64,000 nucleotides of DNA. Source: Desertivirga brevis. GTDB taxonomy: Bacteria; Bacteroidota; Bacteroidia; Sphingobacteriales; Sphingobacteriaceae. The notes beneath the pieces were generated by a model. That model had not been told where the DNA came from. It searched no databases and saw only the letters and a list, made by a program, of their open reading frames with translations. Positions 8,222 to 16,498 of this stretch are shown piece after piece. Position numbers and translations under genes: made by a program. The stretch covers positions 372,001 through 436,000 of the forward strand of contig NZ_JAFEWF010000002.1 of NCBI RefSeq assembly GCF_017355835.1. Direction: 5' to 3'. How positions within the stretch are numbered: the first letter of the stretch is position 1; every line of letters starts with the position of its first letter.

Positions 8222-9940
8222 ATGGTAAAAAGACTGACTTTTTTATTAAGTATTGTATGTGGATTAGGCTTTGCACAGCAAAAGAAATCTGCCGTGTTTG
8301 TGGTTGGACGGGTGCTTACTGAAGAAGACAGTGCATTAGTACGGGAGAAGTTTTTTAACGGACTACGGGCCAAAACCATCGATAGGATCGGCGAGTCGGA
8401 GCTATATTTTAAGGAAGTGATTCAAATTGATCCTCAAAACGATGCTGCCCTTTACGAACTTGCGAGCATTTATCACGAACAGGAAGAGGAGAAGATTGCC
8501 GAAAAGTATGCAAGAGATGCAGTAACTGTAAAATCCAACAATAAGTGGTATTGGTTACTCTTAGCCGACATTTATAAAAAAAACAGGAATTACGAGCAGC
8601 TTTCGTTGGTCTTTACTGATTTAATCCACCTAGATCCCAATAATCCTGATTACTACTTTGATAAGGCTAATACTTTAGTGTTATTAAATAAAAGCAAGGA
8701 AGCGGAGGCAGTTTACAATGATGTGGAGAAGAGATTTGGTGTATCGAATGAGTTAATTAGCGGACGCCAACGTGTTTTTCAACAAACCGGAGACGTTAAT
8801 AAGGCGGCCGCGGAGGCTGAGAAGCTGATAAAATCAAACCCTACGGATATTCGCAATTATCTTACTTTGAGCGAGGTATATGAGAAGTCTGGAAACATAG
8901 CAAAAGCAGTGGAGCTGCTTGAGAAAGCAAAACAAGTAAGTAGCGCCAATGCTTTTTTAAATCTAACCCTGGCCGATCTGTATAATAAACAAGGTAAATC
9001 AGACGAAGCTTTTACGGAGCTGAAAGCAGCGTTCACAAACCCTTCGTTACAAGCTGAGCCTAAGATGGGAATTTTACTTTCGCTGTTTTCGAAACTTGAT
9101 CAACCTGAAATTCAAATTCAGACGTTGGAGCTGGGTAAAATTTTGACGGAAACCCATGCTGGTGAAGCTAGGGCCTTTGCCGTATTTGCTGATTTGTTAA
9201 GTAGGTCTAACAAACTTAAAGAGGCTGAGCAGAACCTTAGAAAATCGGTCGAGTTGAATAATCAGGTGTATTCGGTTTGGGAGGATTTGATTAAAATAGA
9301 AATAGGGCGATCAGACTATAAGGCTGTGATTAAAGATGGGGAAGAAGCTCTTACCTTGTTCCCCAATCAGGCGCCTTTATATTACCTGACGGCCTTGGGA
9401 TATCAACAGACTGGTCAGATCGACAAAGCGGTATCCTATTTGAAGAATGCGGTTCAGTTACAAATAGAGGATAAGGAGTTTCTATCTCAGGTTTACGCTT
9501 CACTTGGCGATGGCTTCAACGCTTTAAAGCAATACAAAGAATCAGACGAAGCTTATAATAAAGCGCTCACTGCCAATCCCGAAAATATATATGTCCTAAA
9601 TAATTATGCCTATTATTTGTCGTTAAGAGGTGAAAAGTTGCAGATAGCGGCAGACATGGCCTTTAAAGCAAATGAATTAAAGCCTAATAATTCATCTTTT
9701 GAAGATACTTACGCATGGGTGTTGTTCAAGCAAAAAAAGTATGATCAGGCTCTGGTTTGGGTCGAAAAAGCAGTCGGTAACAACTCTAAAAGCGGTGTTC
9801 TTCAGGAACATTGGGGAGATATCTTATACAATTTAGGCCAAAAAGATATAGCTTTTGAGAAGTGGCAGAAAGCGAAGGAATTAGGCGTCAAAAATAATCT
9901 TCTTGAAAAGAAAATTAATGAAAAGAAATATTTTGAATAA
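8222..9940 (+). CDS. Periplasmic tetratricopeptide repeat protein
   Basis: A 572-aa protein with an N-terminal signal peptide (hydrophobic core followed by GFAQQ), so it is exported. From about residue 50 onward it is almost entirely tandem TPR-like helical hairpins, with recurring patterns such as A-x-x-x-Y-x-x-A and N-P near repeat ends. TPR proteins are scaffolds, and no enzymatic motif is seen. It starts one base after dut and overlaps the start of the DUF4292 gene, so co-translation with both is likely. In this setting an envelope-assembly role is plausible but unproven. Confidence 0.85.
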   Translation: MVKRLTFLLSIVCGLGFAQQKKSAVFVVGRVLTEEDSALVREKFFNGLRAKTIDRIGESELYFKEVIQIDPQNDAALYELASIYHEQEEEKIAEKYARDAVTVKSNNKWYWLLLADIYKKNRNYEQLSLVFTDLIHLDPNNPDYYFDKANTLVLLNKSKEAEAVYNDVEKRFGVSNELISGRQRVFQQTGDVNKAAAEAEKLIKSNPTDIRNYLTLSEVYEKSGNIAKAVELLEKAKQVSSANAFLNLTLADLYNKQGKSDEAFTELKAAFTNPSLQAEPKMGILLSLFSKLDQPEIQIQTLELGKILTETHAGEARAFAVFADLLSRSNKLKEAEQNLRKSVELNNQVYSVWEDLIKIEIGRSDYKAVIKDGEEALTLFPNQAPLYYLTALGYQQTGQIDKAVSYLKNAVQLQIEDKEFLSQVYASLGDGFNALKQYKESDEAYNKALTANPENIYVLNNYAYYLSLRGEKLQIAADMAFKANELKPNNSSFEDTYAWVLFKQKKYDQALVWVEKAVGNNSKSGVLQEHWGDILYNLGQKDIAFEKWQKAKELGVKNNLLEKKINEKKYFE

Positions 9941-10712
9941 AACAGCAATTTTATTAGCGTTCATTGCTTTTACTTCTTGTAAGGCGAGAAAAACAGTATT
10001 GCCTCCAGCTACTTCAGTTCCGTCAATTGAATCCAAACCTGCAGCAAGGAATTCTGGTCTCATTGACAGTTTGAAGGCAAAGCAACCTTCATTTAATACT
10101 CTTTCGATAAAGGCGAAGGCTGATTTAAAGATAAATAATAGCAGCAACGACGTGAGCATGTCTATTCGTATTAAAAATAATGAAACTATCTGGCTATCGA
10201 TAACAGCAATCGCGGGATTAGAAGTAGCGAGAGCGTTAATTACTCCTGATAGTATAAAAATTATGAACAGATTGCAGAATGAGTACACCAGAAAGCCTTT
10301 CAGCTATATATATCAGTTCACATCCAGGCAGATCAATTTTAACGCAATTCAAGGACTTTTTACTGCCAATGTAATTTCTGGTACTCTAGCAGAATCTGCA
10401 ACCCTTGAACATGAGGGCAGCCAGCTTCAGGTTAAAGGTGAATTATCAGGCTTGTTGTATAAAATGCTTTTTAATAGTAGAAGAAACCTGATTCAAAATC
10501 AGCTAAGCGATAATGCCAATAGCCAGAATTTGAATGTGACTTACGATAATTTTGGAACAATCAAGGATCAGGAACTCCCTCAAACCGTAAATATTAATTC
10601 GGTAGCAAATAATAAAAATATAAGTATTGCATTAAGATATAACAGCATTTCGATAGACGAGTCTGTAGATTTTCCGTTCAATGTTCCTAAAAGGTTTACT
10701 GTAAAAGATTAA
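9918..10712 (+). CDS. DUF4292 lipoprotein, possibly LolB-like
   Basis: A 264-aa protein starting at the ATG at 9918, inside the last codons of the TPR gene (23-nt overlap). The N terminus is a lipoprotein signal: hydrophobic run, then FTSC with the lipidated Cys near residue 21. The rest fits DUF4292, including a segment around IKNNETIWLSI and the GLEVARALITPDS stretch. From memory, DUF4292 is placed near the LolA/LolB fold, proteins that carry lipoproteins to the outer membrane; this link is an inference. It sits between a TPR protein and an EnvC-like protein. Confidence 0.8.
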   Translation: MKRNILNKTAILLAFIAFTSCKARKTVLPPATSVPSIESKPAARNSGLIDSLKAKQPSFNTLSIKAKADLKINNSSNDVSMSIRIKNNETIWLSITAIAGLEVARALITPDSIKIMNRLQNEYTRKPFSYIYQFTSRQINFNAIQGLFTANVISGTLAESATLEHEGSQLQVKGELSGLLYKMLFNSRRNLIQNQLSDNANSQNLNVTYDNFGTIKDQELPQTVNINSVANNKNISIALRYNSISIDESVDFPFNVPKRFTVKD

Positions 10713-10717
10713 ATAGA

Positions 10718-10725
10718 TAGATTTG
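10718..10725 (+). promoter_or_regulatory. Promoter -7 box (TAGATTTG) inside the operon, before the EnvC-like gene
   Basis: TAGATTTG matches TAnnTTTG exactly and ends 4 nt before the ATG at 10730. It lies in the 17-nt gap after the DUF4292 stop codon. It suggests the EnvC-like gene can also be transcribed on its own, as a leaderless or near-leaderless mRNA. Confidence 0.45.
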
Positions 10726-10729
10726 CCTC

Positions 10730-12001
10730 ATGAGTTTTAAAAGGCTGTTTCTTTTTTTGGGATTTATACTGCTGTCTGCAACTTCTTTCGCTCAGAGCAG
10801 CGCAGAGTTAAAGCGTAGAAAAGAAGCACTGTCCCGGGAAATTGAAATGTTGCGGCGCTCCCAAAGCGAAGTATCAAGTAATAAAAGGTTGTCATTGAAG
10901 CAAATAAATGCATTAAATGCTCAGATACGCCTGCGGGAAGAGAAAATTGGTACTATCAATTCTGAAATAAGACTCCTGGATAATGAGATTTCTGAGAATA
11001 CCAGTACGGTAAGGTCTTTACAGGCGCAGCTGAATAAGCTTAAACGAGAATATGCAGGGATGGTGCTTTTTGCATTTAGGAATCAAAGCGCTTATAGTAA
11101 GCTGATGTTTATTTTTGCTTCACGTGATTTCAATCAGGGTTATAAGCGACTTAAGTATCTGCAGCAGTTTGGAGATTATCGGAAAAAGCAGGCAAAATAC
11201 ATTGAACAGACCGCACACGAATTAGGAATAAAAATTGTCGAGCTTGATAGGAACAAGCGTAGCAAAAATAATTTGCTTCATGATCAGGAGAATGAGAAGG
11301 TAACTCTCGGCAAAGAAAAAAGTAATAAAGCTCAGCAATTGAGTAAGTTGAGCAAGCAGGAGAGCCAGTTGAAGCAGGAGCTTAGACGAAAACAGAGAGA
11401 GGCGGCTAGCTTAACGAGGGCTTTAAATGCTGCAATTGCTAGAGAAATCGCAGAAGCCAGGCGGAGAGAAGAGGAAGCTGCAAGAGCTGCCGCCGCTAAA
11501 GCACGTGCAGAAAATAGGGAAGTTCCTACTACTACCCGTTCATCTTCAGGATCAAGTGTTCTTGCAGCAACTCCCGAAGCTGCAAAACTATCTTCTGATT
11601 TTTTAAGTAACCGGGGCCGTTTGCCTTGGCCTGTAGCTGCCGGAACAACAACGGAGCAATTCGGACGGCATACGGTAGGAGAGGGAGTTACGATTGATAA
11701 TGATGGTATTACTATAAGGACACCTCAAGGAGCCGCGGTTCGCGCAGTTTTTGATGGAACTGTTGCTCAGGTGGGAACTATTCCAGCTACCAATGTTCAA
11801 TTTGTGCTGGTTAGACATGGAGAATACTTTTCCGTTTATTCCGGTCTTAGGTCTGTTAGCGTCTCGCGTGGACAAAAAGTATCATTGAAACAAACTTTAG
11901 GTGTTGTTGCTACCGATTCAGAGGATGGTACGACTGAAATGCAATTTAAAATATGGAAAGGTTCAACTCCTTTAAATCCTGAAAGTTGGCTGGCAAATTA
12001 A
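10730..12001 (+). CDS. EnvC-like murein hydrolase activator (degenerate LytM)
   Basis: A 423-aa exported protein: signal peptide ending SFAQ, a long charged coiled coil (residues ~25-250, rich in Lys, Glu, Gln, Arg), an Ala/Arg-rich linker, and a C-terminal M23/LytM-type domain from about residue 295. Active LytM enzymes carry HxxxD and HxH zinc ligands. Here the position of the HxH motif reads EMQFKIW, and the YAHL-type motif reads YSGL, so metal binding looks lost. This matches EnvC and NlpD, which activate amidases at the division septum rather than cut peptidoglycan. Cell-wall amidase partners are not in the window. Confidence 0.86.
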   Translation: MSFKRLFLFLGFILLSATSFAQSSAELKRRKEALSREIEMLRRSQSEVSSNKRLSLKQINALNAQIRLREEKIGTINSEIRLLDNEISENTSTVRSLQAQLNKLKREYAGMVLFAFRNQSAYSKLMFIFASRDFNQGYKRLKYLQQFGDYRKKQAKYIEQTAHELGIKIVELDRNKRSKNNLLHDQENEKVTLGKEKSNKAQQLSKLSKQESQLKQELRRKQREAASLTRALNAAIAREIAEARRREEEAARAAAAKARAENREVPTTTRSSSGSSVLAATPEAAKLSSDFLSNRGRLPWPVAAGTTTEQFGRHTVGEGVTIDNDGITIRTPQGAAVRAVFDGTVAQVGTIPATNVQFVLVRHGEYFSVYSGLRSVSVSRGQKVSLKQTLGVVATDSEDGTTEMQFKIWKGSTPLNPESWLAN

Positions 12002-12026
12002 TAAATCCACGGCGTCATTTAATCCG

Positions 12027-12034
12027 TATATTTG
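12027..12034 (+). promoter_or_regulatory. Promoter -7 box (TATATTTG) of the tatA pair
   Basis: TATATTTG matches the TAnnTTTG consensus perfectly. It lies 16 nt before the ATG at 12051, giving a short leader of roughly 10 nt. The tat genes are therefore probably transcribed separately from the upstream EnvC-like gene. Confidence 0.5.
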
Positions 12035-12050
12035 TAAAAACTAAGATAAG

Positions 12051-12320
12051 ATGTTGAATTCAGTTTTATTGTTCCTGAATATAGGAACACCCGAATTGAT
12101 CCTGATTTTGGGAGTTGTTCTGTTGCTATTTGGAGGTAAGAAAATGCCCGAGCTTGCTAGGGGATTAGGAAAGGGGATTAGAGAGTTCAAAGATGCTTCG
12201 GAAGGTGTTAAGAGAGAGATCCATAGGAACATAAATGCTGTTAATGACGATCTTAATGTGGATATGGATAATAACGTAAATAAAAGTAAACCTGCCGATG
12301 AGGCAAATAAAAATTCATAA
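12051..12320 (+). CDS. tatA: Sec-independent translocase TatA/E family protein (long form)
   Basis: An 89-aa protein with one N-terminal membrane helix, the hinge [11 protein letters not shown] (FG motif), an amphipathic helix ([13 protein letters not shown]) and an acidic/polar tail. This is the TatA/TatB architecture: TatA oligomerises to let folded twin-arginine substrates through the inner membrane. The tail is longer than in its neighbour, so it might take a TatB-like part, but I cannot show that. A second tatA starts 2 nt after its stop. No tatC is in the window. Confidence 0.92.
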   Translation: MLNSVLLFLNIGTPELILILGVVLLLFGGKKMPELARGLGKGIREFKDASEGVKREIHRNINAVNDDLNVDMDNNVNKSKPADEANKNS

Positions 12321-12322
12321 TT

Positions 12323-12505
12323 ATGATAAACTCAATTTTATTGGTAGGATTAGGAGCTCCCGAGATTATCCTTATTATACTAGCTATTCTGCTGTTATTT
12401 GGCGGTAAGAAAATTCCAGAACTTATGAGAGGTTTAGGAAAAGGAGTTAAAGAATTTAAAGATGCTAAAGATGGCGACGCTAACGATAGCGGAAAATCAT
12501 ACTAA
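12323..12505 (+). CDS. tatA: Sec-independent translocase TatA/E family protein (short form)
   Basis: A 60-aa TatA-type protein: membrane helix, [11 protein letters not shown] hinge and amphipathic helix [16 protein letters not shown], then stop. It is clearly a paralogue of the upstream 89-aa protein; the hinge and amphipathic helix are nearly identical while the membrane helices and tails differ. The tandem arrangement suggests duplication with specialisation. A strong terminator follows 20 nt downstream, closing the transcript. Confidence 0.92.
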   Translation: MINSILLVGLGAPEIILIILAILLLFGGKKIPELMRGLGKGVKEFKDAKDGDANDSGKSY

Positions 12506-12524
12506 CTCTGATAGATAAAGGTTC

Positions 12525-12557
12525 AACCTCATTTGCAATTGCAAATGAGGTTTTTTT
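12525..12557 (+). terminator. Strong rho-independent terminator after the tatA pair
   Basis: A perfect inverted repeat with 14-nt arms, AACCTCATTTGCAA and its complement, is followed directly by a run of seven T. The arms meet without a spacer, so the hairpin loop is formed by the innermost bases. It separates the tatA genes from gatA. Confidence 0.88.
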
Positions 12558-12663
12558 ATTTCCTTCAGCTCTAACCTCCCAGATTTTTGATAATTAATGC
12601 CAATTTAAACCTCTATCCTGCCTCAGTTTAGCATGATTGCGTAGAAATTCTTACCTTCACGGC

Positions 12664-14097
12664 ATGGAACAGTACACTTCGTTAAGCAGCGTACAAAAAG
12701 ATATTAAAAGTGGCAAGCTTCAGTTGGTGGAGCTTGTAAATAAATATTTAGAGCGTATTGAAGATAAAAAGCACTTGAATGCTTTTGTGGAAGTTTATGC
12801 TGCCGAAGCAAGACAGCAAGCCGTTACTGTAAATGAAAAAATACTTAGTGGTTCCGGTGGAAAGCTTGCGGGAATGGTGGTAGGAATAAAAGATCTTATC
12901 TGCTACCAGGGACATAAGGTTTCAGCAGGATCTAAAATTATTGAAAACTATACTTCAATTTTTTCTTCAACAGTCGTTGAGCGCCTTCTTGCTGAAGATG
13001 CTATTATCATAGGCCGCCAAAATTGTGATGAGTTTGCAATGGGCGGTTCAAATGAAAACTCTTACTACGGTGCGGTAAAGAACGATGCGGATAATTCAAA
13101 AGTTCCCGGAGGATCTTCGGGCGGCTCCGCTGTGGCAGTACAAGCCGGACTATGTTTGGCCTCTCTAGGAACTGATACAGGCGGGTCTGTAAGACAACCA
13201 GCTGCCTTTTGTGGGGTGGTAGGGCTAAAACCAACCTACGGTCGTGTTTCACGTCATGGTATTATAGCCTATGCTTCTTCTTTTGATCAGGTTGGTCCGA
13301 TTACTCACACAGTGGAAGACGCAGCTTTGTTGATGGAGGTCATAGCTGGCCCTGATGACTACGATAGTACGGCTTCTCAGCTTCCTGTTCCAGAATATTC
13401 TCAATGCCTGACGTTATCAGAAAAGAAAAGAATCGCCTATCTTCCTGAAACACTTTCTTCAGAGGGATTAGACCCTGAAGTTAAGGCTCTAACAGAGCAA
13501 ACCATTCAGAGGTTACTGGATGAAGGCCACTCAGTTGAACCGATATCTTTTCCATATCTTGACTATGTAGTTCCAACTTATTATATCTTAACCATGGCCG
13601 AAGCTTCATCTAATCTTGCGAGGTATGATGGAGTTCATTATGGATATAGAAGTCCTAATGCGGTGGATTTAGAAACTACATACAAGAAGTCCCGGTCGGA
13701 GGCTTTTGGTGCCGAGGTTAAGCGTCGCATATTACTGGGTTCTTTTGTATTAAGCGCTGGACATTACGATGCATTTTATGGAAAAGCACAGCGAGTAAGA
13801 AGATTGATAAGGGAAAAAACCGACGAAATCCTTGAGAATCACGATTTCATCCTTCTTCCAACTACCCCAGGCCCGGCTTTTGGAATAGGGGAAAAAACTG
13901 ATGATCCTGTTACGATGTATCTAGCAGATATATTTACGGTGCAGGCTTCCTTAGCAGGCATACCTGCAATTTCACTTCCTTTGGGAAAAACAAATAATAA
14001 TTTACCTTTGGGTGTCCAGTTTATCGGGAAACGGTTTGGTGAAGCAGAATTACTGGCTTTTTCTAAATATCTTTTAGATGTAACAAAAGCTCATTAA
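12664..14097 (+). CDS. gatA: Asp-tRNA(Asn)/Glu-tRNA(Gln) amidotransferase subunit A
   Basis: A 477-aa amidase that releases ammonia from glutamine for conversion of Glu-tRNA(Gln) or Asp-tRNA(Asn). The amidase triad is visible: Lys in VGIKDL, Ser in GGSSGGSA and Ser in TDTGGSVRQP. The family block GLKPTYGRVSRHG follows. I use the ATG at 12664; a TTG 27 bases upstream is also in frame, but the ATG gives the usual N terminus. The gatB and gatC partners are not in the window. A weak TACCTTCA sequence sits 4 nt before the start. Confidence 0.94.
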   Translation: MEQYTSLSSVQKDIKSGKLQLVELVNKYLERIEDKKHLNAFVEVYAAEARQQAVTVNEKILSGSGGKLAGMVVGIKDLICYQGHKVSAGSKIIENYTSIFSSTVVERLLAEDAIIIGRQNCDEFAMGGSNENSYYGAVKNDADNSKVPGGSSGGSAVAVQAGLCLASLGTDTGGSVRQPAAFCGVVGLKPTYGRVSRHGIIAYASSFDQVGPITHTVEDAALLMEVIAGPDDYDSTASQLPVPEYSQCLTLSEKKRIAYLPETLSSEGLDPEVKALTEQTIQRLLDEGHSVEPISFPYLDYVVPTYYILTMAEASSNLARYDGVHYGYRSPNAVDLETTYKKSRSEAFGAEVKRRILLGSFVLSAGHYDAFYGKAQRVRRLIREKTDEILENHDFILLPTTPGPAFGIGEKTDDPVTMYLADIFTVQASLAGIPAISLPLGKTNNNLPLGVQFIGKRFGEAELLAFSKYLLDVTKAH

Positions 14098-14146
14098 ATG
14101 GGTAAAAGGTAGTCATATATCTGGCTATAAAGCATTTACTTGAAAA

Positions 14147-15352
14147 ATGATGAGAAGAGGAAGTATTAAAGTAATTTTTTATGCATTAAGTTTTACTTTG
14201 TTGTCCCTGGCTGCCTCGGGGAAAGAGAAGGTAGTATCCGTAAAATCTAGTAATTCAGAAAGGAGGACTATTGATCCTTCTGAATACAGAAGAGCTTTGG
14301 AGAGCATCAGCAAGACTGTGCCTCTCAGCTATAATGAACCTGTTAGAAAGATGATCAATTATTATTTGAATAATCATCGTGACCGGTTTTCAAGAATGCT
14401 GGGTCTATCTCAGTATTATTTCCCTATATACGAAAAGGTTTTTACTGCTAAGGGGGTCCCTGAAGAAATTAAGTTCCTTTCTGTTGTAGAATCATCACTA
14501 AATCCATTTGCTACATCTACAGCACAGGCGGGCGGCCTTTGGCAGTTCCTCGAGCCTGTGGGAAAAAAGTACGGATTAGCAATAAATGATACTATTGACG
14601 AGCGTAGAGATCCTGCGCTGGCATGTAATGCTGCTGCGGATTATTTGCTTGAGTCATACGGAATGTATAAAGACTGGCTGTTGGCAATAGCATCCTATAA
14701 TTGCGGCAGAAATAATATTCGCTGGGCTATGGAAAATAATCCTGGCTTGAATGACTATTGGTCCCTTCGTCAATATCTTCCAGTTGAAACTCAGAATTAT
14801 GTACCTGCTTTTATTGCAACAGTATATTTGATGAATAATGCAAAGAAGCACGGTATTTATTCATCAGAGCCCAATTTTGGAGTGTTTACTAAAGAATTGA
14901 CGGTGAACAGGCCTCTGAGTTTGCAAAGTGTAGCCAAGGCAATTAATGTGAGTTTATCAGACCTGTGCGTATTAAATGCCGCTTACAAAAATCAAATTGT
15001 GAACGGTTGTACTTCCACCCCTAAAAAATTAGTTATTCCTGTTATCAAGGACTACATCTACTCAGCATTAGTTGATGAGTGTAAGAAGCCTGGGAAGTTG
15101 CAGTACGAACTTAAACTCAATTATACTGTGCCGGTAGAATCAAGGGCTGTAGCAGCTAGCGTATCTGGCAAACCAGCTGGTTTAAGATACAAAGCCGTCA
15201 ACATCTATGTTATGTACAGAGTGAAAGAGGGAGATACCCTTGAGTCTATCGTAGAAAGATTTAATTCTACTGAAGAAGAAATAAAGATCTTGAACAAGCT
15301 AAAGCATTATTCTGTTAAACCGGGAATGGTTTTAAAGATCGTGCAAAGCTAA
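14147..15352 (+). CDS. MltD-like lytic transglycosylase with LysM domain
   Basis: A 401-aa exported peptidoglycan-cleaving enzyme. After an N-terminal signal sequence, an SLT-type catalytic domain spans roughly residues 85-240, with the catalytic Glu in VVESSLNP and the AGGLWQF and ASYNCGRNNI motifs of this fold. The C terminus (YRVKEGDTLESIV, NKLKHYSVKPGM) is one LysM domain that binds glycan strands. This arrangement is like MltD. It should cut the MurNAc-GlcNAc bond with 1,6-anhydro product formation. It closes the envelope block and is followed by a clear terminator. Confidence 0.9.
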   Translation: MMRRGSIKVIFYALSFTLLSLAASGKEKVVSVKSSNSERRTIDPSEYRRALESISKTVPLSYNEPVRKMINYYLNNHRDRFSRMLGLSQYYFPIYEKVFTAKGVPEEIKFLSVVESSLNPFATSTAQAGGLWQFLEPVGKKYGLAINDTIDERRDPALACNAAADYLLESYGMYKDWLLAIASYNCGRNNIRWAMENNPGLNDYWSLRQYLPVETQNYVPAFIATVYLMNNAKKHGIYSSEPNFGVFTKELTVNRPLSLQSVAKAINVSLSDLCVLNAAYKNQIVNGCTSTPKKLVIPVIKDYIYSALVDECKKPGKLQYELKLNYTVPVESRAVAASVSGKPAGLRYKAVNIYVMYRVKEGDTLESIVERFNSTEEEIKILNKLKHYSVKPGMVLKIVQS

Positions 15353-15378
15353 AATTTATAAAGGTGCTAAAGACAAAG

Positions 15379-15407
15379 GGGCGTTCTGGTATAGAGCGCC
15401 CTTTTTT
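15379..15407 (+). terminator. Rho-independent terminator after the lytic transglycosylase gene
   Basis: GGGCGTTCT pairs with AGAGCGCCC (9 bp including one G-T pair) around a 5-nt loop, followed by six T. It stands between the plus-strand transglycosylase and the convergent pectinesterase gene. Confidence 0.85.
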
Positions 15408-15419
15408 CTTTATACTATT

Positions 15420-16397
15420 TCATTTCTTTGTCTGAAAAGGAATCCAGTCTCTGAAGATCTTTTCTAGAGTATATTCCTCAAGCTCGTTTGCCGTTAACTG
15501 ATGAGACCACTGAACGCGTTGGTCAGGTTTAAATCCCGCCCCCCTGTTTTTGTACTCGGCATAATAAGCAGTTTTCTCATTTGATTCCTTGCCCCAGTTG
15601 TTCCAGCCCTTCTCATTGATAATATTGCTCATATCAGTATTAATAAAAACAACTTTTGCGTAAGGTCTCCATGGCCGGCCAAGAAAAAAAGAGCCTTCAG
15701 GTGCATCTCCTCTTATTTTGCAGTTCAGAAACACATAGCCATATTTCGTAGTGTCGGGTGTTGATGCCGCTGTTACATAACCAGATTTTTTACAAAAAAG
15801 CTCACAGTCCTCAAACACGGCAGTTGAAGATCCGAAAATATAATCTACAGTTCCTTCGATATAGCAATCCTTGTAGTATTGGCGGCTGCCTCTTCCAAAC
15901 GTATACAGAGTGTCCTGAAATCCGAGGAAACGGCAGTTTTTGAAAGACATTCTATCTCCAGCAACCCAAGCGGCCACCGCTTGACCAACGGGACCGGCAG
16001 AGTTTTGAAAAGTTATATTTTCAGCAGAAAAGTTGTCCCCGTACATGAAAAAACTTGACGAGCCGGAAGTGCCTATTTCCTCACCAAAACGATTTTTTCT
16101 CTGAGCCCAATCATCATAGGTTAGAATTGTTTTATTAACGTCTTCTCCTATAAACCTTACCATCTGTTTTGAACCGGCTAATACGAGTTTTTCCTTATAG
16201 ATCCCTTTTTTAATAAAAATAGTTGTGATCTTTTTTCTCATATCAGGAACAGCGTTTATGGCTTCCTGAACTGTTTTGAAGTTTCCGCTTCCATCCTTTG
16301 CTACCACAAAGTCATATCTCTCTTTCTCTGTAGCAAAGGATGAAAAAGCAGTCGAAAGAAAAAGCATTACAAGAAGATAACGGGTTAATTTTAACAT
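15420..16397 (-). CDS. Pectinesterase (carbohydrate esterase family 8)
   Basis: A 325-aa exported enzyme with a signal peptide (SSFATE after the hydrophobic core) and a single right-handed beta-helix pectin methylesterase domain. Catalytic features are visible: Gln in GPVGQAVA, Asp in GFQDTLYT, Asp in TVDYIFGSS, and Arg in LGRPWRPY. It removes methyl groups from homogalacturonan. Usually such genes sit in polysaccharide utilisation loci with SusC/SusD proteins, but this one stands alone beside a nucleotidase. A 16-bp palindrome lies about 40 nt upstream and may be an operator. Confidence 0.92.
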   Translation of the reverse strand: MLKLTRYLLVMLFLSTAFSSFATEKERYDFVVAKDGSGNFKTVQEAINAVPDMRKKITTIFIKKGIYKEKLVLAGSKQMVRFIGEDVNKTILTYDDWAQRKNRFGEEIGTSGSSSFFMYGDNFSAENITFQNSAGPVGQAVAAWVAGDRMSFKNCRFLGFQDTLYTFGRGSRQYYKDCYIEGTVDYIFGSSTAVFEDCELFCKKSGYVTAASTPDTTKYGYVFLNCKIRGDAPEGSFFLGRPWRPYAKVVFINTDMSNIINEKGWNNWGKESNEKTAYYAEYKNRGAGFKPDQRVQWSHQLTANELEEYTLEKIFRDWIPFQTKK

Positions 16398-16432
16398 AGA
16401 GCTATAAATGGGTTTTAATTATTTCTATTAAA

Positions 16433-16448
16433 GGATTATTGATAATCC
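16433..16448. promoter_or_regulatory. Palindrome upstream of the pectinesterase gene, possible operator
   Basis: GGATTAT-TG-ATAATCC is a perfect inverted repeat with 7-nt arms and a 2-nt spacer, 36 nt before the pectinesterase start codon. Its symmetry and place fit a binding site for a dimeric regulator. It could instead be a weak hairpin ending the upstream nucleotidase transcript, though no long T-run follows. Confidence 0.3.
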
Positions 16449-16498
16449 AGTTTATAAAAATTTCCTAGTCTGGTAATTTGTCTCAAGTTAAGTAGTTT

